The notes under the pieces were generated by a model. It was not told the origin of the DNA. It worked only from the letters and a program-made list of their open reading frames with translations, and made no database searches. The translations under genes were made by a program, and so were the position numbers. From an uncultured Winogradskyella sp. (GTDB taxonomy: Bacteria; Bacteroidota; Bacteroidia; Flavobacteriales; Flavobacteriaceae), in assembly GCF_947498345.1 (NCBI RefSeq), contig NZ_CANMJY010000003.1, positions 1 through 64,000 of the forward strand: a stretch of DNA of 64,000 bases, in the 5' to 3' direction. Below are positions 43,877 to 54,522 of this stretch, in pieces. Each line of letters opens with the position of its first letter. Position 1 is the stretch's first letter.

Positions 43877-44911
43877 TTAAATTTTGTCTAATAGAGCTTT
43901 ATTGATAGACCTAATCAATTTTGGTCCTTCATAAATAAAACCTGTATATATCTGTACTAAATCTGCACCAGCATCAAGTTTTTCAAGAGCGTCTTCAGCG
44001 GAATGTATACCTCCTACTCCAATTATTGGAAACATTTTATTACTTCTATCCGACAAGTACTTTATAACGCGTGTTGATTTTGCTTTTATTGGTTGGCCAC
44101 TCAAACCTCCATTCCCAATTTCTTTAAGTCGCTTATCAGAAGTTTTTAAACCTTGTCTATCAGTAGATGTATTACTTGCTATAACGCCATCTAAATTGGT
44201 TTCTTTCACTAAATCAACGATTTCATCGAGCTGTCCGTCATTAAGATCTGGTGCAATTTTTAATAGAATGGGTTTTTGTATAGTAAAAGTCTTATTCGCA
44301 TTTTGTACAGCATTAATAAGCTCTAATAAATAATCTTTATCATTCAGTTTTGCATGGCTGCCTACGTTTGGGCAGCTTACATTCAATACAAAATAGTCTA
44401 CATAAGGATGTAGAGCGTTAAAGCATTCTAAATAATCTCTGGTATAGTCTTCTGGTTTTGTTTGGGTATTCTTACCTATATTTCCACCAATAATTAATTG
44501 CCCTTTGTTTTTCTTTAGTTGAGCAATTGCGGCATCAATACCTTGGTTATTAAAGCCCATTCTATTAATAATACCTTGGTCTTCTTTAAGCCTAAACAAA
44601 CGTTGTTTTGGGTTACCAGCCTGAGCTTTTGGTGTCACTGTGCCTATCTCAATAAAACCGAATCCAAAATTTGCCAATTCATTGTACAATACAGCATTTT
44701 TATCGAAACCAGCAGCCAGACCAACAGGGTTTTTAAATTTTAACCCGAATAATTCGCGTTCTAAAGACGTATCCTCCACTAAATACAGTGTTCTAAATAG
44801 TCCTTTAATACCTGGAATTTTAGAAAGATTGCGTATCAAAGAAAACGTAAAATAATGTATTTTTTCCGGATCGAAACAAAATAAAATGGGTCGGATAAGT
44901 GCTTTATACAT
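43877..44911 (-). CDS. pyrD: Dihydroorotate dehydrogenase (quinone), class 2
   Basis: Membrane-associated flavoenzyme of pyrimidine synthesis that oxidises dihydroorotate and passes electrons to menaquinone. The N-terminal helix region '[20 protein letters not shown]' is typical of class 2. '[13 protein letters not shown]', '[12 protein letters not shown]', 'NRMGFNNQG', 'NVSCPNVG' (catalytic Ser expected at the Cys-adjacent position) and '[11 protein letters not shown]' bind FMN and orotate. I take the ATG at 44911; a TATTTTTG element at 44930-44937 (minus) lies just upstream and would exclude the start at 44932. First gene of pyrD-lysE-mvaB. Confidence 0.95.
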   Translation of the reverse strand: MYKALIRPILFCFDPEKIHYFTFSLIRNLSKIPGIKGLFRTLYLVEDTSLERELFGLKFKNPVGLAAGFDKNAVLYNELANFGFGFIEIGTVTPKAQAGNPKQRLFRLKEDQGIINRMGFNNQGIDAAIAQLKKNKGQLIIGGNIGKNTQTKPEDYTRDYLECFNALHPYVDYFVLNVSCPNVGSHAKLNDKDYLLELINAVQNANKTFTIQKPILLKIAPDLNDGQLDEIVDLVKETNLDGVIASNTSTDRQGLKTSDKRLKEIGNGGLSGQPIKAKSTRVIKYLSDRSNKMFPIIGVGGIHSAEDALEKLDAGADLVQIYTGFIYEGPKLIRSINKALLDKI

Positions 44912-45039
44912 GGATGCTGTTTTGCTTTGCAAAAATACTAATTATTACAATACTAATTTTTGAGATGTAAACTATCAAAAGTCATACTTTTTAAAAAAAC
45001 ATTTACCTAACTTTAGACTATTAATCAAATCTAAAACTC

Positions 45040-45870
45040 ATGAAAAAAATAATCATTCCCGTCGATTTTTCTAAATATTCAGAATATGCTTTAGAAACTG
45101 GAGCAGCATTAGCAAAAAAATATAATGCAGAACTTATTGTAATGCATATGTTAGAACTTTCTGAATCTATATTTTCTGCCACTAGTTCAGAGAGAAACGA
45201 AGAAACTGTTTTTATGCTTATGGTTGCCAATAAGGAATTTGAAACTTTTTTAGACAAAGATTATTTAGAAGGTATTACCGTAACACCTTTGATAAAAAAC
45301 CATAAGGTTTTAAAAGAGGTTTCGGAAGTAGCTTCTCATGAGAAAGCAGATTTAATTGTTATGGGTTCTCGTGGGCATAGTGAGCATGATGGTGTGTTTA
45401 CAGGATCTAACACTGAAAAAGTAGTTCGTTATAGTGACACTCCTGTTTTAGTGGTAAAATCTAAACCTGAATCCATTCACTTTAAACATATTACTCTTGC
45501 TACTGATTTTGAAGAGCGTAGTATTTCAGCTGTTAAAATGGCATTAGAATTATTAAACGAATTAGCAGAAAAAGTGACTTTACTACATATTAATCTTCCT
45601 AATTTAAGCTTTTTAAGTACAGATGAAATTAACGAAAAAGTCTCTGATTTCTTAAAGCTCTCAAACCTCAATAAAGATGAGTTACATATAGATTTTACTT
45701 CAGACCACAATGTAGAATATGGTATTATGAATTATGCACGTAGAGAAAGTGCTGATGGCATGGCAATTATTACACATGGTAGAACTGGGTTAAATCATTT
45801 CTTTAGTGGAAGTATCTCTGAAGATTTAGTCAATCATTCAAAACTACCAGTTGTAACTTTTAGATTATAG
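45040..45870 (+). CDS. Universal stress protein with tandem UspA domains
   Basis: A 276-residue cytoplasmic protein made of two UspA domains (about 1-145 and 150-276). The first opens 'MKKIIIPVDFSKYSEYALET' and has the ATP-binding-type loop 'VMGSRGHSEHDGVFTGSNTE'. The second opens 'HITLATDFEERSISAVKMA' and ends 'ITHGRTGLNHFFSGSISE'. The glycine-rich G-x2-G-x9-G(S/T) pattern is recognisable in both. Divergent from pyrD. Confidence 0.92.
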   Translation: MKKIIIPVDFSKYSEYALETGAALAKKYNAELIVMHMLELSESIFSATSSERNEETVFMLMVANKEFETFLDKDYLEGITVTPLIKNHKVLKEVSEVASHEKADLIVMGSRGHSEHDGVFTGSNTEKVVRYSDTPVLVVKSKPESIHFKHITLATDFEERSISAVKMALELLNELAEKVTLLHINLPNLSFLSTDEINEKVSDFLKLSNLNKDELHIDFTSDHNVEYGIMNYARRESADGMAIITHGRTGLNHFFSGSISEDLVNHSKLPVVTFRL

Positions 45871-45889
45871 TTTACTATTTATATAAAAA

Positions 45890-45932
45890 TTAATAAGCCT
45901 TGGTTAGCACACAATCAAGGCTTTATTTTTTG
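45890..45932. terminator. Convergent terminator between usp and the potassium channel gene
   Basis: Stem AATAAGCCTTGGT / ATCAAGGCTTTATT (one G-U pair) with an eight-base loop and a following T-run. It overlaps the stop codon of the minus-strand channel gene. Confidence 0.7.
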
Positions 45933-46585
45933 ACGCTTTGACTAATATACTTACCCACCACAATTGCTGTTAAAATAACCAAGTAGAATTGGCCTAATAA
46001 GCCAATAAAAACCGAAGCCTTTTGTGCTATAGACGACACAGGCAAAATGTCACCGTAACCAATAGTCATTAAGGTAATGTAACTATAATACATTAGAGTT
46101 TCGGTTATATTACCATCTTCATAAATCAATCCAGAAAATGAATTGGGATAAATAATTTCAATAGTTAAGCACATAAAAAACGATAGAAGCCCTAGTGAAA
46201 TATAACCGCTTATTAAACCCAATATTACATTTTTACCAATGACTTTAGCCTTCCAAACCTGTTTAATAAGTTCTAGTGTTACTAAAGCATAGAAGATAAA
46301 ATAAGACGCTAATTTTATATAATTGAAGCTGTCATTGATTTCAGAATTTAATAAGTTAGCAATCAACCCGGTAATAAATAAGCTTATAAAGATTAATAGG
46401 AAAAAAGATGAATTTCGGTTTTTACAAACCAGTAATACACCAGATGCTATATTAAATAATAAGAATACTGGCATTATCCAATCTTCGAATATTGCAACAG
46501 GTATAAATAACGAGCCAAATAAAATAAATAGCTGAGTAAATAAAAAGAGTTCAAAGCGATATGCATATAACTTATCAACCATCAT
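45923..46585 (-). CDS. Voltage-gated-type potassium ion channel
   Basis: A 220-residue membrane protein with about six hydrophobic helices and one pore loop. The selectivity filter 'TLMTIGYGDILP' (residues 172-182) is a perfect K+ channel signature. No S4-like ladder of Arg residues is visible, so voltage sensing is unlikely, and there is no RCK domain. It starts six bases after the stop of the RND pump gene, so it is the last gene of that operon. Confidence 0.88.
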   Translation of the reverse strand: MMVDKLYAYRFELFLFTQLFILFGSLFIPVAIFEDWIMPVFLLFNIASGVLLVCKNRNSSFFLLIFISLFITGLIANLLNSEINDSFNYIKLASYFIFYALVTLELIKQVWKAKVIGKNVILGLISGYISLGLLSFFMCLTIEIIYPNSFSGLIYEDGNITETLMYYSYITLMTIGYGDILPVSSIAQKASVFIGLLGQFYLVILTAIVVGKYISQSVKK

Positions 46586-46591
46586 AGAATT

Positions 46592-49500
46592 TTAGTCTTC
46601 TAAAATTGAATCATCAAACTTATAATCTTTATAGTTGACTTTGAACAAAATACTATAGAACGACGGAATAAATAATAGGGTAATGACTGTACCAAACAAC
46701 AATCCAATCATAATACTTACTGCCATACCTTCCCACATTTCACCTCCACTTAAATATAGAGGAATTAAACCTAGTACCGTAGTAAAAGTAGCTAAAAGTA
46801 TAGGTCTAAAACGCTGTAAACAAGCAACTATAATAGCATCTTCAATTGGTCTTTTAAGTTCATTTTCCTCAATTTGAATTCTATCTATCAAAACAATAGC
46901 ATTATTGATAACAATACCTGCTAAAGAAATTACTCCTAAAAACGGCATAAAGCCAAAGGGCTCTTGAAAAATGAGCAAACCTATAACCACGCCGATTATT
47001 CCTAATGGTATAGTTGAGGCTACCATCACAGTTTTTCTAACAGAATTAAATTGAATAATGAGCAATAGAATTATAATGAAACCAGATAAAGGTAAATAGT
47101 TTATCACCGCTCCCATATTCTCTGCTGTATTTTCTGCATCTCCTCCAAACTTAAAGCTATAACCATCTGGCCAACTTTGCGAAACTTCTTCCATGTAAGG
47201 TGTCATTACCTTCATAATGGCAGAAGCATTCCCTGTGGCATTCAATTCTGAACTTACATTTATAGTTCTATCGATATCCAACCTTTTTATCTTTGCATAT
47301 TGCCATTGTGGTTCAATGCTTGCAACTTGTAGTAAGGGTACACTTTTACCAGAGTTTTGGGCATAAATATTTAAGGTCTCAATAGACGCTAAAGTTTGCT
47401 GTTGACTTTCGTTACTTCTCATAAGAATAGGAATAGACTTATCATCTTCACGATATTCACCTGTTTGAAAACCATCTAACACCGTTTGTAGCGAAGTCGC
47501 CACATCAGAACTTGTAACACCAGCCATTTGTGCTTTATTCTGATCTATATTAACCACAAATTTTTTGGTTTTCGGCCCCCAATCATCCTTAATGTTTTTG
47601 GTTCCAGAAACAGTTTTCAATTTTTGCTTAGTTTGTTCTGAGAGCTCCGCTAAAATATCTGGATTTTCACCAGAAATCTTTATCTCTATAGGTACACCTC
47701 CGCCACCTGAGCCTAGCAACCCAACCTTAATATCAGCATTAGGAAAATTATTGAAACAGTATTCATCTAATTTCTCAACCATTTCATTATTATAAATAAA
47801 ATCGGAAGTGTTAACCAATATATGAGCATAACTAGCATCGGGTTCATCAGTGGTATAACCTAAATCATAAGAAGAAGGCCCTTCTCCTACATAAGCCGAC
47901 CAATCTGTTATACCATTTGATCTATTTTCATTAACCAACAATTCTTGAACGATATAGTTTTCAATACCATGAATAACCTCTTTTGTAGCTTCAATACGTG
48001 TGCCCTGAGGTAGATTAACATCTATAGTTATCATATTACGGTCACTATCCGGAAAGAAAACAAAAGGTATCTTACCAAATCCCAATAAGGATAAAAAGAA
48101 TGCTCCAATAATTCCGAAAAGTACAAGTCTTTTATATGAAAGGGCAACTAAAATTAGATTTTTATAATACAGTTTAAGCTTGTCAATAGTCTTATCAATT
48201 ATAGATGCTTTCTTTTCGGACTTTGGAGTGACTTTCAAAAACATAAAACAGAGCAACGTAATTACTGTCAATGCAATAATCCAAGACGATAATAATGCTA
48301 AAGAAATGACAACAAAAATTGGACCTACGATGTCACCCATAGTAGACTCAGCCATATAAAATGCTAAGAAAGCTGCCGAGGTGGTTAAAGTAGATATTAA
48401 TAATGGAGTAAATAATTCCCCACAGGCATCAATAGCCGCTTTCTTTGCAGCAATACCCTTTTCCATTTTAACCATTATGGTTTCAGCAACAACAATGGCA
48501 TTATCAACCATCATACCTAAGGCCATAATTAATGCAGCAAGAGTAACTTGATTTAATCCCATATCAATGGTACCCATAAGCATTAAGGTCATTATAGTTA
48601 CCATAGGAATTAAGCTTGCTATAATACTACCCGTTCGTAGTCCTAAGAATACCAGCATAACTATTAACACAATAGTAATAGACTGAATTAAGTTGACGAT
48701 AAAATCACTAATTTTATTATCAATATATACATCTAAAGACGATAATCGCTTAAGTTCTAAACCAACAGGCAATATTTTTTTCCATTTATTTACAACAGTA
48801 TTAATATCTGCACCTAGCTGAATGACATTTGCCCCTTCTTTAAGACTCACATGCATAGAAATAGCTTCTCTTCCATTAACAGTTACCAATTGGCTTGGTG
48901 GATCTATATAATCTTGCCTTACTGTGGTTATATCCCCTAAATAAACCAATTGTGTACCATCCCCAACAGGAATTAAGGTTTGTTTTATATCATCAATTGA
49001 ATTAAAATTTCCTGAGGGTTCTAAAATAATGCGCTCATTTCCTAAATTGATCTGACCTCCCGAACTTAAAATATTTGTTGAGCCAATAATACCTTGTAAT
49101 TTTGAAGCAGATAAACCATACTCTTTTAATCGTGAATTGTCAAATTCTATAAAGACGCGCTCATCTTGAACTCCACCAACTTCAACCTTAGCAGCGAGGT
49201 CTAGTTTAATAAGATCATCCTTAATATCATCTATATAATCTTTGGCTTCTGCATAAGAAAAACCATCAATCACTAAACCTACAGCAATACCAAAGACTTC
49301 ACCAATACCATCATCATTTAAATTTGGTTGAACACCAGAAGGTAAACCTTGTATTTGAGATAATTTTCTTCTTAAGCGATCCCAGACCGATTGCAAATCC
49401 TCAGGTTTTACCTGATCTTTCAATTCTACCGAAACCACTGATAAACCAGATCGTGAAGTACTGGTTACTTTCTTTAACTCTGGTAATTCTTGTACTACTT

Positions 49501-49705
49501 TTTCAACTTTATCTGTTACTAATTGTTCAACACGTTCTGGGCTCGAACCTGGGAAAGAAGAAACCACAGTAGCTACTCGTACTGTATAAGGAGGCATACT
49601 ATCTCTTGATAAGGATTGGTAATAAACCATACCCATTATCATTATGGTGGTAAGGACCGTAAATGTAATTCGGTTTCTGTTGATGGAAAATGCAGTTAAG
49701 TTCAT
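46592..49705 (-). CDS. RND-superfamily efflux pump, inner-membrane subunit
   Basis: A 1037-residue AcrB-class transporter that uses the proton gradient to export toxic compounds. It has twelve predicted helices and two large periplasmic domains. The fourth helix carries the proton-relay Asp in 'ALGMMVDNAIVVAETI'. 'FPGSSPERVEQLVTDKVEK' is the typical start of the first pore domain, and 'INNAIVLIDRI' marks the second half. The first helix begins 'NRNRITFTVLTTIMIMG'. It lies between the fusion-protein gene (6 bases upstream) and the K+ channel gene. It looks more like the SwrC/MdtB-type multidrug pumps than a metal pump (no Met-rich site noted). Confidence 0.93.
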   Translation of the reverse strand: MNLTAFSINRNRITFTVLTTIMIMGMVYYQSLSRDSMPPYTVRVATVVSSFPGSSPERVEQLVTDKVEKVVQELPELKKVTSTSRSGLSVVSVELKDQVKPEDLQSVWDRLRRKLSQIQGLPSGVQPNLNDDGIGEVFGIAVGLVIDGFSYAEAKDYIDDIKDDLIKLDLAAKVEVGGVQDERVFIEFDNSRLKEYGLSASKLQGIIGSTNILSSGGQINLGNERIILEPSGNFNSIDDIKQTLIPVGDGTQLVYLGDITTVRQDYIDPPSQLVTVNGREAISMHVSLKEGANVIQLGADINTVVNKWKKILPVGLELKRLSSLDVYIDNKISDFIVNLIQSITIVLIVMLVFLGLRTGSIIASLIPMVTIMTLMLMGTIDMGLNQVTLAALIMALGMMVDNAIVVAETIMVKMEKGIAAKKAAIDACGELFTPLLISTLTTSAAFLAFYMAESTMGDIVGPIFVVISLALLSSWIIALTVITLLCFMFLKVTPKSEKKASIIDKTIDKLKLYYKNLILVALSYKRLVLFGIIGAFFLSLLGFGKIPFVFFPDSDRNMITIDVNLPQGTRIEATKEVIHGIENYIVQELLVNENRSNGITDWSAYVGEGPSSYDLGYTTDEPDASYAHILVNTSDFIYNNEMVEKLDEYCFNNFPNADIKVGLLGSGGGGVPIEIKISGENPDILAELSEQTKQKLKTVSGTKNIKDDWGPKTKKFVVNIDQNKAQMAGVTSSDVATSLQTVLDGFQTGEYREDDKSIPILMRSNESQQQTLASIETLNIYAQNSGKSVPLLQVASIEPQWQYAKIKRLDIDRTINVSSELNATGNASAIMKVMTPYMEEVSQSWPDGYSFKFGGDAENTAENMGAVINYLPLSGFIIILLLIIQFNSVRKTVMVASTIPLGIIGVVIGLLIFQEPFGFMPFLGVISLAGIVINNAIVLIDRIQIEENELKRPIEDAIIVACLQRFRPILLATFTTVLGLIPLYLSGGEMWEGMAVSIMIGLLFGTVITLLFIPSFYSILFKVNYKDYKFDDSILED

Positions 49706-49711
49706 CTAAGT

Positions 49712-50800
49712 TTAGTTTAATTTTACTTCTTGTCCATCTAATAAAGTCTGTAAGCCTGCAGTAGCAATTTTTTGACCTGCATTAAGACCTGATTTAACTT
49801 CAAAACCATTAGAAGTTAAGTTTCCAATAATTACAAGTTGTTTCTTCACTATAGCTTTATCTTTATCACCTTCTACCAAGAAAACAAATCTACCATTAGC
49901 GTCCTCGCCTACAGCACTAGCAGGTATTACAATCATTTTTTCAGATAAATCTTTATCTACAAATTCAAATAATACATTGGCAGCCATACCGCTTTTAATA
50001 CGTTCATCAGAATCAGTGACCATTACCGTGATTGGATATGTAGACGTATTAGAATCTAGTGCTGGTGCAACTTCTGTAATCACAGCATTAAAAGTCTCGC
50101 CTTCAATTGCTGTAAAAGACACATTAACTTTCATACCTTTTTGTACCGCATTTATTACAGATTCTGGTAAACCCAAACTAATTTCAATAGCAGTACCAGC
50201 ATTTAAAACACCAACAATCTGTCCAGGAGACACATTCTCATCAACTTCGGCTGAAACCGAAGCTATAACACCATCTTCAGATGCATATAAATATCCAAAT
50301 CGTATTTGATCTTGCTGTATTGCTACACTTCGCTTTGCAGATTCAAAACTTGCTACGGCTGTTCTATAAGAATTCTTAGCAGCTTCATAGTCACTAAGCG
50401 ATGCACTTCCTTTCTCGTACAAAGTTCGCACACGGTTTAAAGACAGCTTTGTTGTATTCATTTGAGATTCTGAGCTGTTTTTAGATTCAATAGACGACTC
50501 ATAATTTAACCGAGCCGCAACATTATCTAAAGTCCCAAGCAATTGACCTTTCTTAACCTTCTGCCCTAATTTCATATCTAATTTAGTAACAATACCACTG
50601 CTCCTAAAACTGAGGTTTACAATTTTCTCAGTTTTAGCTGTGCCGCTAAACTGTCTGGTCTTTTCACCTCCTAAATAGGTGACTTCACTATACTTTACAG
50701 GTCTTAAAACGACTTCTTCTTTGACCTCTTTTTCACCACAGCCAAACATTAATAGTAGTAAGACTAGGCTGTTGATTTTAAAGATTTGATTAGATAGCAT
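49712..50800 (-). CDS. RND efflux membrane-fusion lipoprotein
   Basis: A 362-residue periplasmic adaptor with lipobox 'LLLMFGC' (Cys21). It has the lipoyl half-motifs 'VTKLDMKLGQKVKKGQLLG' and 'YLYASEDGVIASVSAEVDEN', a short coiled-coil hairpin between them (about 98-155), a beta-barrel and a membrane-proximal domain ending 'VATAGLQTLLDGQEVK'-like (actual ending 'GLQTLLDGQEVKLN'). It connects the RND pump to the TolC-type protein encoded just upstream. Spacing is 20 bases from the TolC gene and 6 bases to the pump gene. Confidence 0.92.
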   Translation of the reverse strand: MLSNQIFKINSLVLLLLMFGCGEKEVKEEVVLRPVKYSEVTYLGGEKTRQFSGTAKTEKIVNLSFRSSGIVTKLDMKLGQKVKKGQLLGTLDNVAARLNYESSIESKNSSESQMNTTKLSLNRVRTLYEKGSASLSDYEAAKNSYRTAVASFESAKRSVAIQQDQIRFGYLYASEDGVIASVSAEVDENVSPGQIVGVLNAGTAIEISLGLPESVINAVQKGMKVNVSFTAIEGETFNAVITEVAPALDSNTSTYPITVMVTDSDERIKSGMAANVLFEFVDKDLSEKMIVIPASAVGEDANGRFVFLVEGDKDKAIVKKQLVIIGNLTSNGFEVKSGLNAGQKIATAGLQTLLDGQEVKLN

Positions 50801-50820
50801 TATTATTGATGTATTAAGTG

Positions 50821-53160
50821 TTAGTTATTGTTTTGAGTAAATTCTAAAAAGCGTTGAATAAATGCTGCACGTTCACTTTCATCTTGTAACAGAAAGAACA
50901 ATCCTAGAGAGCGTTCGAGCTGCATAGCGCTTAATAAATAGTTATAGGTTGCATTTGCTCTAGCTAATTGTGCCTGGAGGTAATTATTTTGAGCGTCTAA
51001 TAATTGAACAATATTAACAGCCCCATTAGCATAGGAGGTTTGGGTTAAATCTAAGGCCTCTTTAGCAGTTTCTTCAAACACTTCAGATAATTGAATATTT
51101 GATATTTGATTAATCAATTCTAAAACAGAATCATTAATGTTCTTTTCAATATTTAAGATGATGCTATTTTTTGAAATCTCTAATTGTTCTTTCTGTACTG
51201 ATGCGATTTGTTGATTTAGATTTTGTTTATTTTGGTTAAATATTGGAACAGAAACATTTAGTCCAAAAGTATAATAGCCTTCTGGAATTGCAGGAAAACC
51301 CATTGGAAAATCTGATCCAGCACCAGATCTTGAAAATTCATAATTATACTGACCTTGTATGGCTACAGTTGGTAAAAAACGACCAATTCCAAATAACCGC
51401 TCGCTACGCTCAGTTGCTTCAATATTATAATTTAGTGCTTTTAGCTCAGGAGCATTACTAATGGCTTCTTGTATTAAGAATTTCACAAAAGGAATTCTTA
51501 ATGTAGGGTCATCTAAAAACTGCCCTAACTGTTCGTAATTATAATTACTAAATATACCTTTTTGTAATTCGGCTTCCTCAACATCTATTTTTTGGTCAAT
51601 AGGATTATTTAGTAATTGATTTAAAGTATAATAGCCTTGCTCTAATTGATTAATCGCCTCAACCATTTGTTGGGTATTCTGAGCCAATTCTGATTTAAAA
51701 CGTAAAACATCAGATTTACCAGCTTGACCTGCGTCATAGTTTTCCGTTGCAATTTTTAAATTATATCTCGTCAACTCTAAATTTTTACTTTGAATAGATA
51801 GGTTGGCTTTTAGAATTAATGCCGTAAAATACGATGTTGCCACATTAAAAACTGTATTTAACGCTTCACTATTATAGTTTTCTTTTTGTGCTTCTCGTAA
51901 TGATTTCTGAATACTGATATTTGCATTTGCAGATTCAGAGAATACGGTTTGCTGTAACATTACATTTCCAGAAGTTGACAATTCTGGGTTCTGACCATTA
52001 CTAACCTCAGCTAATTCTGGGTCAACATAAGAGCCCGTAGCTGCTGCAGTAACATTTGGCAGGTAATCACTATTTGCTAATTGCACATCTTTTTCTGCTA
52101 ATGTAATATCGCGCTGTAAGACTTGTAAATCTAAATTCTCAGTAATAGCCTCTTGCATAACACTAACCAAAGTGTATTTTTTATCAGCTACAGTTTCATT
52201 AGGATTACCTATAAAAGTAGTTGTAGCTATTAAGCTGTACTTTAGCGGTAATCCTATTTTTTCAGCAGTATTAAAATTAACTGTCAAGTTACTCCTTGTT
52301 TCTAGTTTTGTACTTACTCCTGAGAATTCATTATTTAGCACAACTGATTCTACTGTTAATGCTATTCTTCTAAAAAACTGATCTAATTCAGATTGGTCAT
52401 GGTTACTTGCCAAAATACCATTGGTCACATCTTTAACCGGATTTGCCGTAAAAGACGGTAATTTTTTATCAATTAAAACTTGAGCTAAGTTTTGCATCTG
52501 CTTATCTGTAAGATAAAATCCACCTGCTAAGTATAATGCATCAATATTGTCTAAATTAGACGTAATATCACTTAAATTTTCAAAGGGAATAAGTTTAAAA
52601 TCGACATCTAAATCCTGACTAATCTTATTAAAAGTATCTTCAATAGGCAGGTTCTCCATAAATGGTTTTTCGATAGCTACACCAATAGTATTTGGTTTTG
52701 CCAATTCCTTTAGTAACTCTAGATCTTCTGTATAAGACTGTGATGTGGTAATAGACATAAAGTTTTTTAACTCAGGAACAATGCTATTTCCATTTACCAA
52801 TTCTTCACTCAAAGCACCAAAAACAATAGTTGGTTTTGGGTAATCATCCATTTTTGTGATAACTGAATTGTTAACAATTCCAAAAGCAATGATAATATCA
52901 ATTTCATTAGTCAATAAGCGATTATAGTTATCGCTTGCTACTTTTAAATCAAAATCATTAACTAATCTGTTATTATCAGAAAACTCTAGTACAGCATCCT
53001 CACCAACAACAGCAGAAATTTCATTAGAAAGTGCTGACAAAAGTCCTTCTATTTCAGGAGAGGTTTTATCTAAAAGATAGCCAATTTTATAAGTTTTTGA
53101 TTGACTAAAAGAACAGAAAAAGAAACATAAAGTCAGTATAAAACTGAAATAATAGCGCAT
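50821..53160 (-). CDS. Fusion of a periplasmic binding-protein domain and a TolC-type outer-membrane channel
   Basis: A 779-residue protein with a signal peptide (1-19, 'CSFSQ'). Residues about 22-300 resemble an ABC_sub_bind/type 1 periplasmic binding protein: 'YKIGYLLDKTSPEIEGLL', 'NEIDIIIAFGIVNNSV', 'KPTIVFGALSEELV', 'DALYLAGGFYL'. Residues about 335-765 form a TolC-type outer-membrane efflux protein with two repeats, seen in 'AITENLDLQVLQRDITLAEK', 'GQAGKSDVLRFKSELAQNTQ' and 'NGAVNIVQLLDAQNNYLQAQ'. The usual TolC is about 430-490 residues, so this one carries an extra 300-residue domain that would sit in the periplasm. It is the first gene of the RND operon. I infer a ligand-sensing or cargo-presenting role for the extra domain. 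Confidence 0.88.
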   Translation of the reverse strand: MRYYFSFILTLCFFFCSFSQSKTYKIGYLLDKTSPEIEGLLSALSNEISAVVGEDAVLEFSDNNRLVNDFDLKVASDNYNRLLTNEIDIIIAFGIVNNSVITKMDDYPKPTIVFGALSEELVNGNSIVPELKNFMSITTSQSYTEDLELLKELAKPNTIGVAIEKPFMENLPIEDTFNKISQDLDVDFKLIPFENLSDITSNLDNIDALYLAGGFYLTDKQMQNLAQVLIDKKLPSFTANPVKDVTNGILASNHDQSELDQFFRRIALTVESVVLNNEFSGVSTKLETRSNLTVNFNTAEKIGLPLKYSLIATTTFIGNPNETVADKKYTLVSVMQEAITENLDLQVLQRDITLAEKDVQLANSDYLPNVTAAATGSYVDPELAEVSNGQNPELSTSGNVMLQQTVFSESANANISIQKSLREAQKENYNSEALNTVFNVATSYFTALILKANLSIQSKNLELTRYNLKIATENYDAGQAGKSDVLRFKSELAQNTQQMVEAINQLEQGYYTLNQLLNNPIDQKIDVEEAELQKGIFSNYNYEQLGQFLDDPTLRIPFVKFLIQEAISNAPELKALNYNIEATERSERLFGIGRFLPTVAIQGQYNYEFSRSGAGSDFPMGFPAIPEGYYTFGLNVSVPIFNQNKQNLNQQIASVQKEQLEISKNSIILNIEKNINDSVLELINQISNIQLSEVFEETAKEALDLTQTSYANGAVNIVQLLDAQNNYLQAQLARANATYNYLLSAMQLERSLGLFFLLQDESERAAFIQRFLEFTQNNN

Positions 53161-53272
53161 TGGTTAGTTTATTTGGTTGATAGCATTTCAATAAAAGTAA
53201 AACTTATTTCTTTAGGAACCAATAATTTAAAAAGTAATTGAATTCTGTTTAATGTTTAAGGCCAATAGTTGT

Positions 53273-53280
53273 TATTTTTG
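53273..53280 (+). promoter_or_regulatory. -7 promoter element of pepT
   Basis: TATTTTTG, 16 bases before the preferred pepT ATG. No clear -33 TTG at the right distance. Its position argues against the upstream TTG start at 53269. Confidence 0.4.
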
Positions 53281-53295
53281 GTAAAAACTTTAAAC

Positions 53296-54522
53296 ATGCA
53301 ACACATTATAAATCGTTTTTTAAGCTATGTAACTATAGATACCGAATCAGATCCAAGCTCTAATACAACACCAAGTACAGCTAAACAATGGGATTTAGCG
53401 AATAAATTAGTTGAAGAACTTAAGGCCATTGGCATGAGTGATGTGACTATAGATGATAACGCATACATTATGGCTACCTTACCTAGTAATGTCGAACATG
53501 ATGTGCCTACTATAGGTTTTATATCGCATTTTGATACCTCACCAGATTTTACAGGAGCAAATGTAAAACCCCAAATTATTGAGAATTACGATGGAAAAGA
53601 CATTGTTCTAAATAGCACAGAAAATATTGTGCTCTCTCCTGATTATTTTGAAGATTTATTACTTTATAAAGGTCAGACTTTAATTACCACAGATGGTACA
53701 ACGCTTTTAGGAGCCGATGATAAAGCAGGTATTACTGAGATTGTCACAGCTATGGAGTATCTGATTCAGCATCCAGAAATTAAACATGGTACTATAAAAG
53801 TAGGTTTTACACCAGATGAAGAAATCGGTAGAGGAGCACATAATTTTAATGTTGAAAAATTTGGCGCCGATTGGGCCTATACGATGGATGGGAGCCAAGT
53901 TGGTGAGTTAGAATACGAAAACTTTAATGCTGCAGGAGCAAAAATAAAAGTAAAAGGAAAAATTGTGCATCCTGGTTATGCTAAGGGGAAAATGATAAAC
54001 TCAATGTACTATGCTTCTGAGTTTATAAATGCTTTACCAAGATTAGAAACACCAGAGCATACTGAAGGTTATGAAGGCTTTTTTCACTTGCACAGTATTG
54101 AAGGCAAGGTTGAAGAAACCACATTACAATATATTATAAGAGACCACGATAAAGATAAATTTGAAGCGCGCAAAGCTTTAATGCAGAAAATTGTTTTAGA
54201 TCTTAATACCAAGTTTGAAACAGAAGTTTTTGAAATTGAGATAAAAGATCAATATTATAATATGAAAGAAAAGGTTGAACCAGTAATACATATTGTAGAT
54301 ATCGCTGAAGAAGCCATGAAATCACTGGGTATCAAACCACTAATAAAGCCTATTCGGGGTGGTACAGATGGTTCTCAATTGTCTTATATGGGTTTACCGT
54401 GTCCAAACATTTTTGCAGGTGGACACAACTTCCATGGACGTTATGAGTATGTCCCTGTAGAAAGTATGCAAAAAGCTGTAGAAGTAATTTGTAAAATTGC
54501 TGAGCTTACCGCTAAAGGATAA
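53296..54522 (+). CDS. pepT: Tripeptide aminopeptidase (peptidase T)
   Basis: A 408-residue cytosolic M20B di-zinc peptidase that removes the N-terminal residue of tripeptides. '[14 protein letters not shown]' has the first metal His and Asp, '[13 protein letters not shown]' the bridging Asp, '[11 protein letters not shown]' the catalytic Glu pair, '[17 protein letters not shown]' the third-metal region, and '[17 protein letters not shown]' with '[10 protein letters not shown]' the C-terminal ligands. I take the ATG at 53296 ('[12 protein letters not shown]') on grounds of homology and the -7 element directly upstream. Confidence 0.95.
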   Translation: MQHIINRFLSYVTIDTESDPSSNTTPSTAKQWDLANKLVEELKAIGMSDVTIDDNAYIMATLPSNVEHDVPTIGFISHFDTSPDFTGANVKPQIIENYDGKDIVLNSTENIVLSPDYFEDLLLYKGQTLITTDGTTLLGADDKAGITEIVTAMEYLIQHPEIKHGTIKVGFTPDEEIGRGAHNFNVEKFGADWAYTMDGSQVGELEYENFNAAGAKIKVKGKIVHPGYAKGKMINSMYYASEFINALPRLETPEHTEGYEGFFHLHSIEGKVEETTLQYIIRDHDKDKFEARKALMQKIVLDLNTKFETEVFEIEIKDQYYNMKEKVEPVIHIVDIAEEAMKSLGIKPLIKPIRGGTDGSQLSYMGLPCPNIFAGGHNFHGRYEYVPVESMQKAVEVICKIAELTAKG

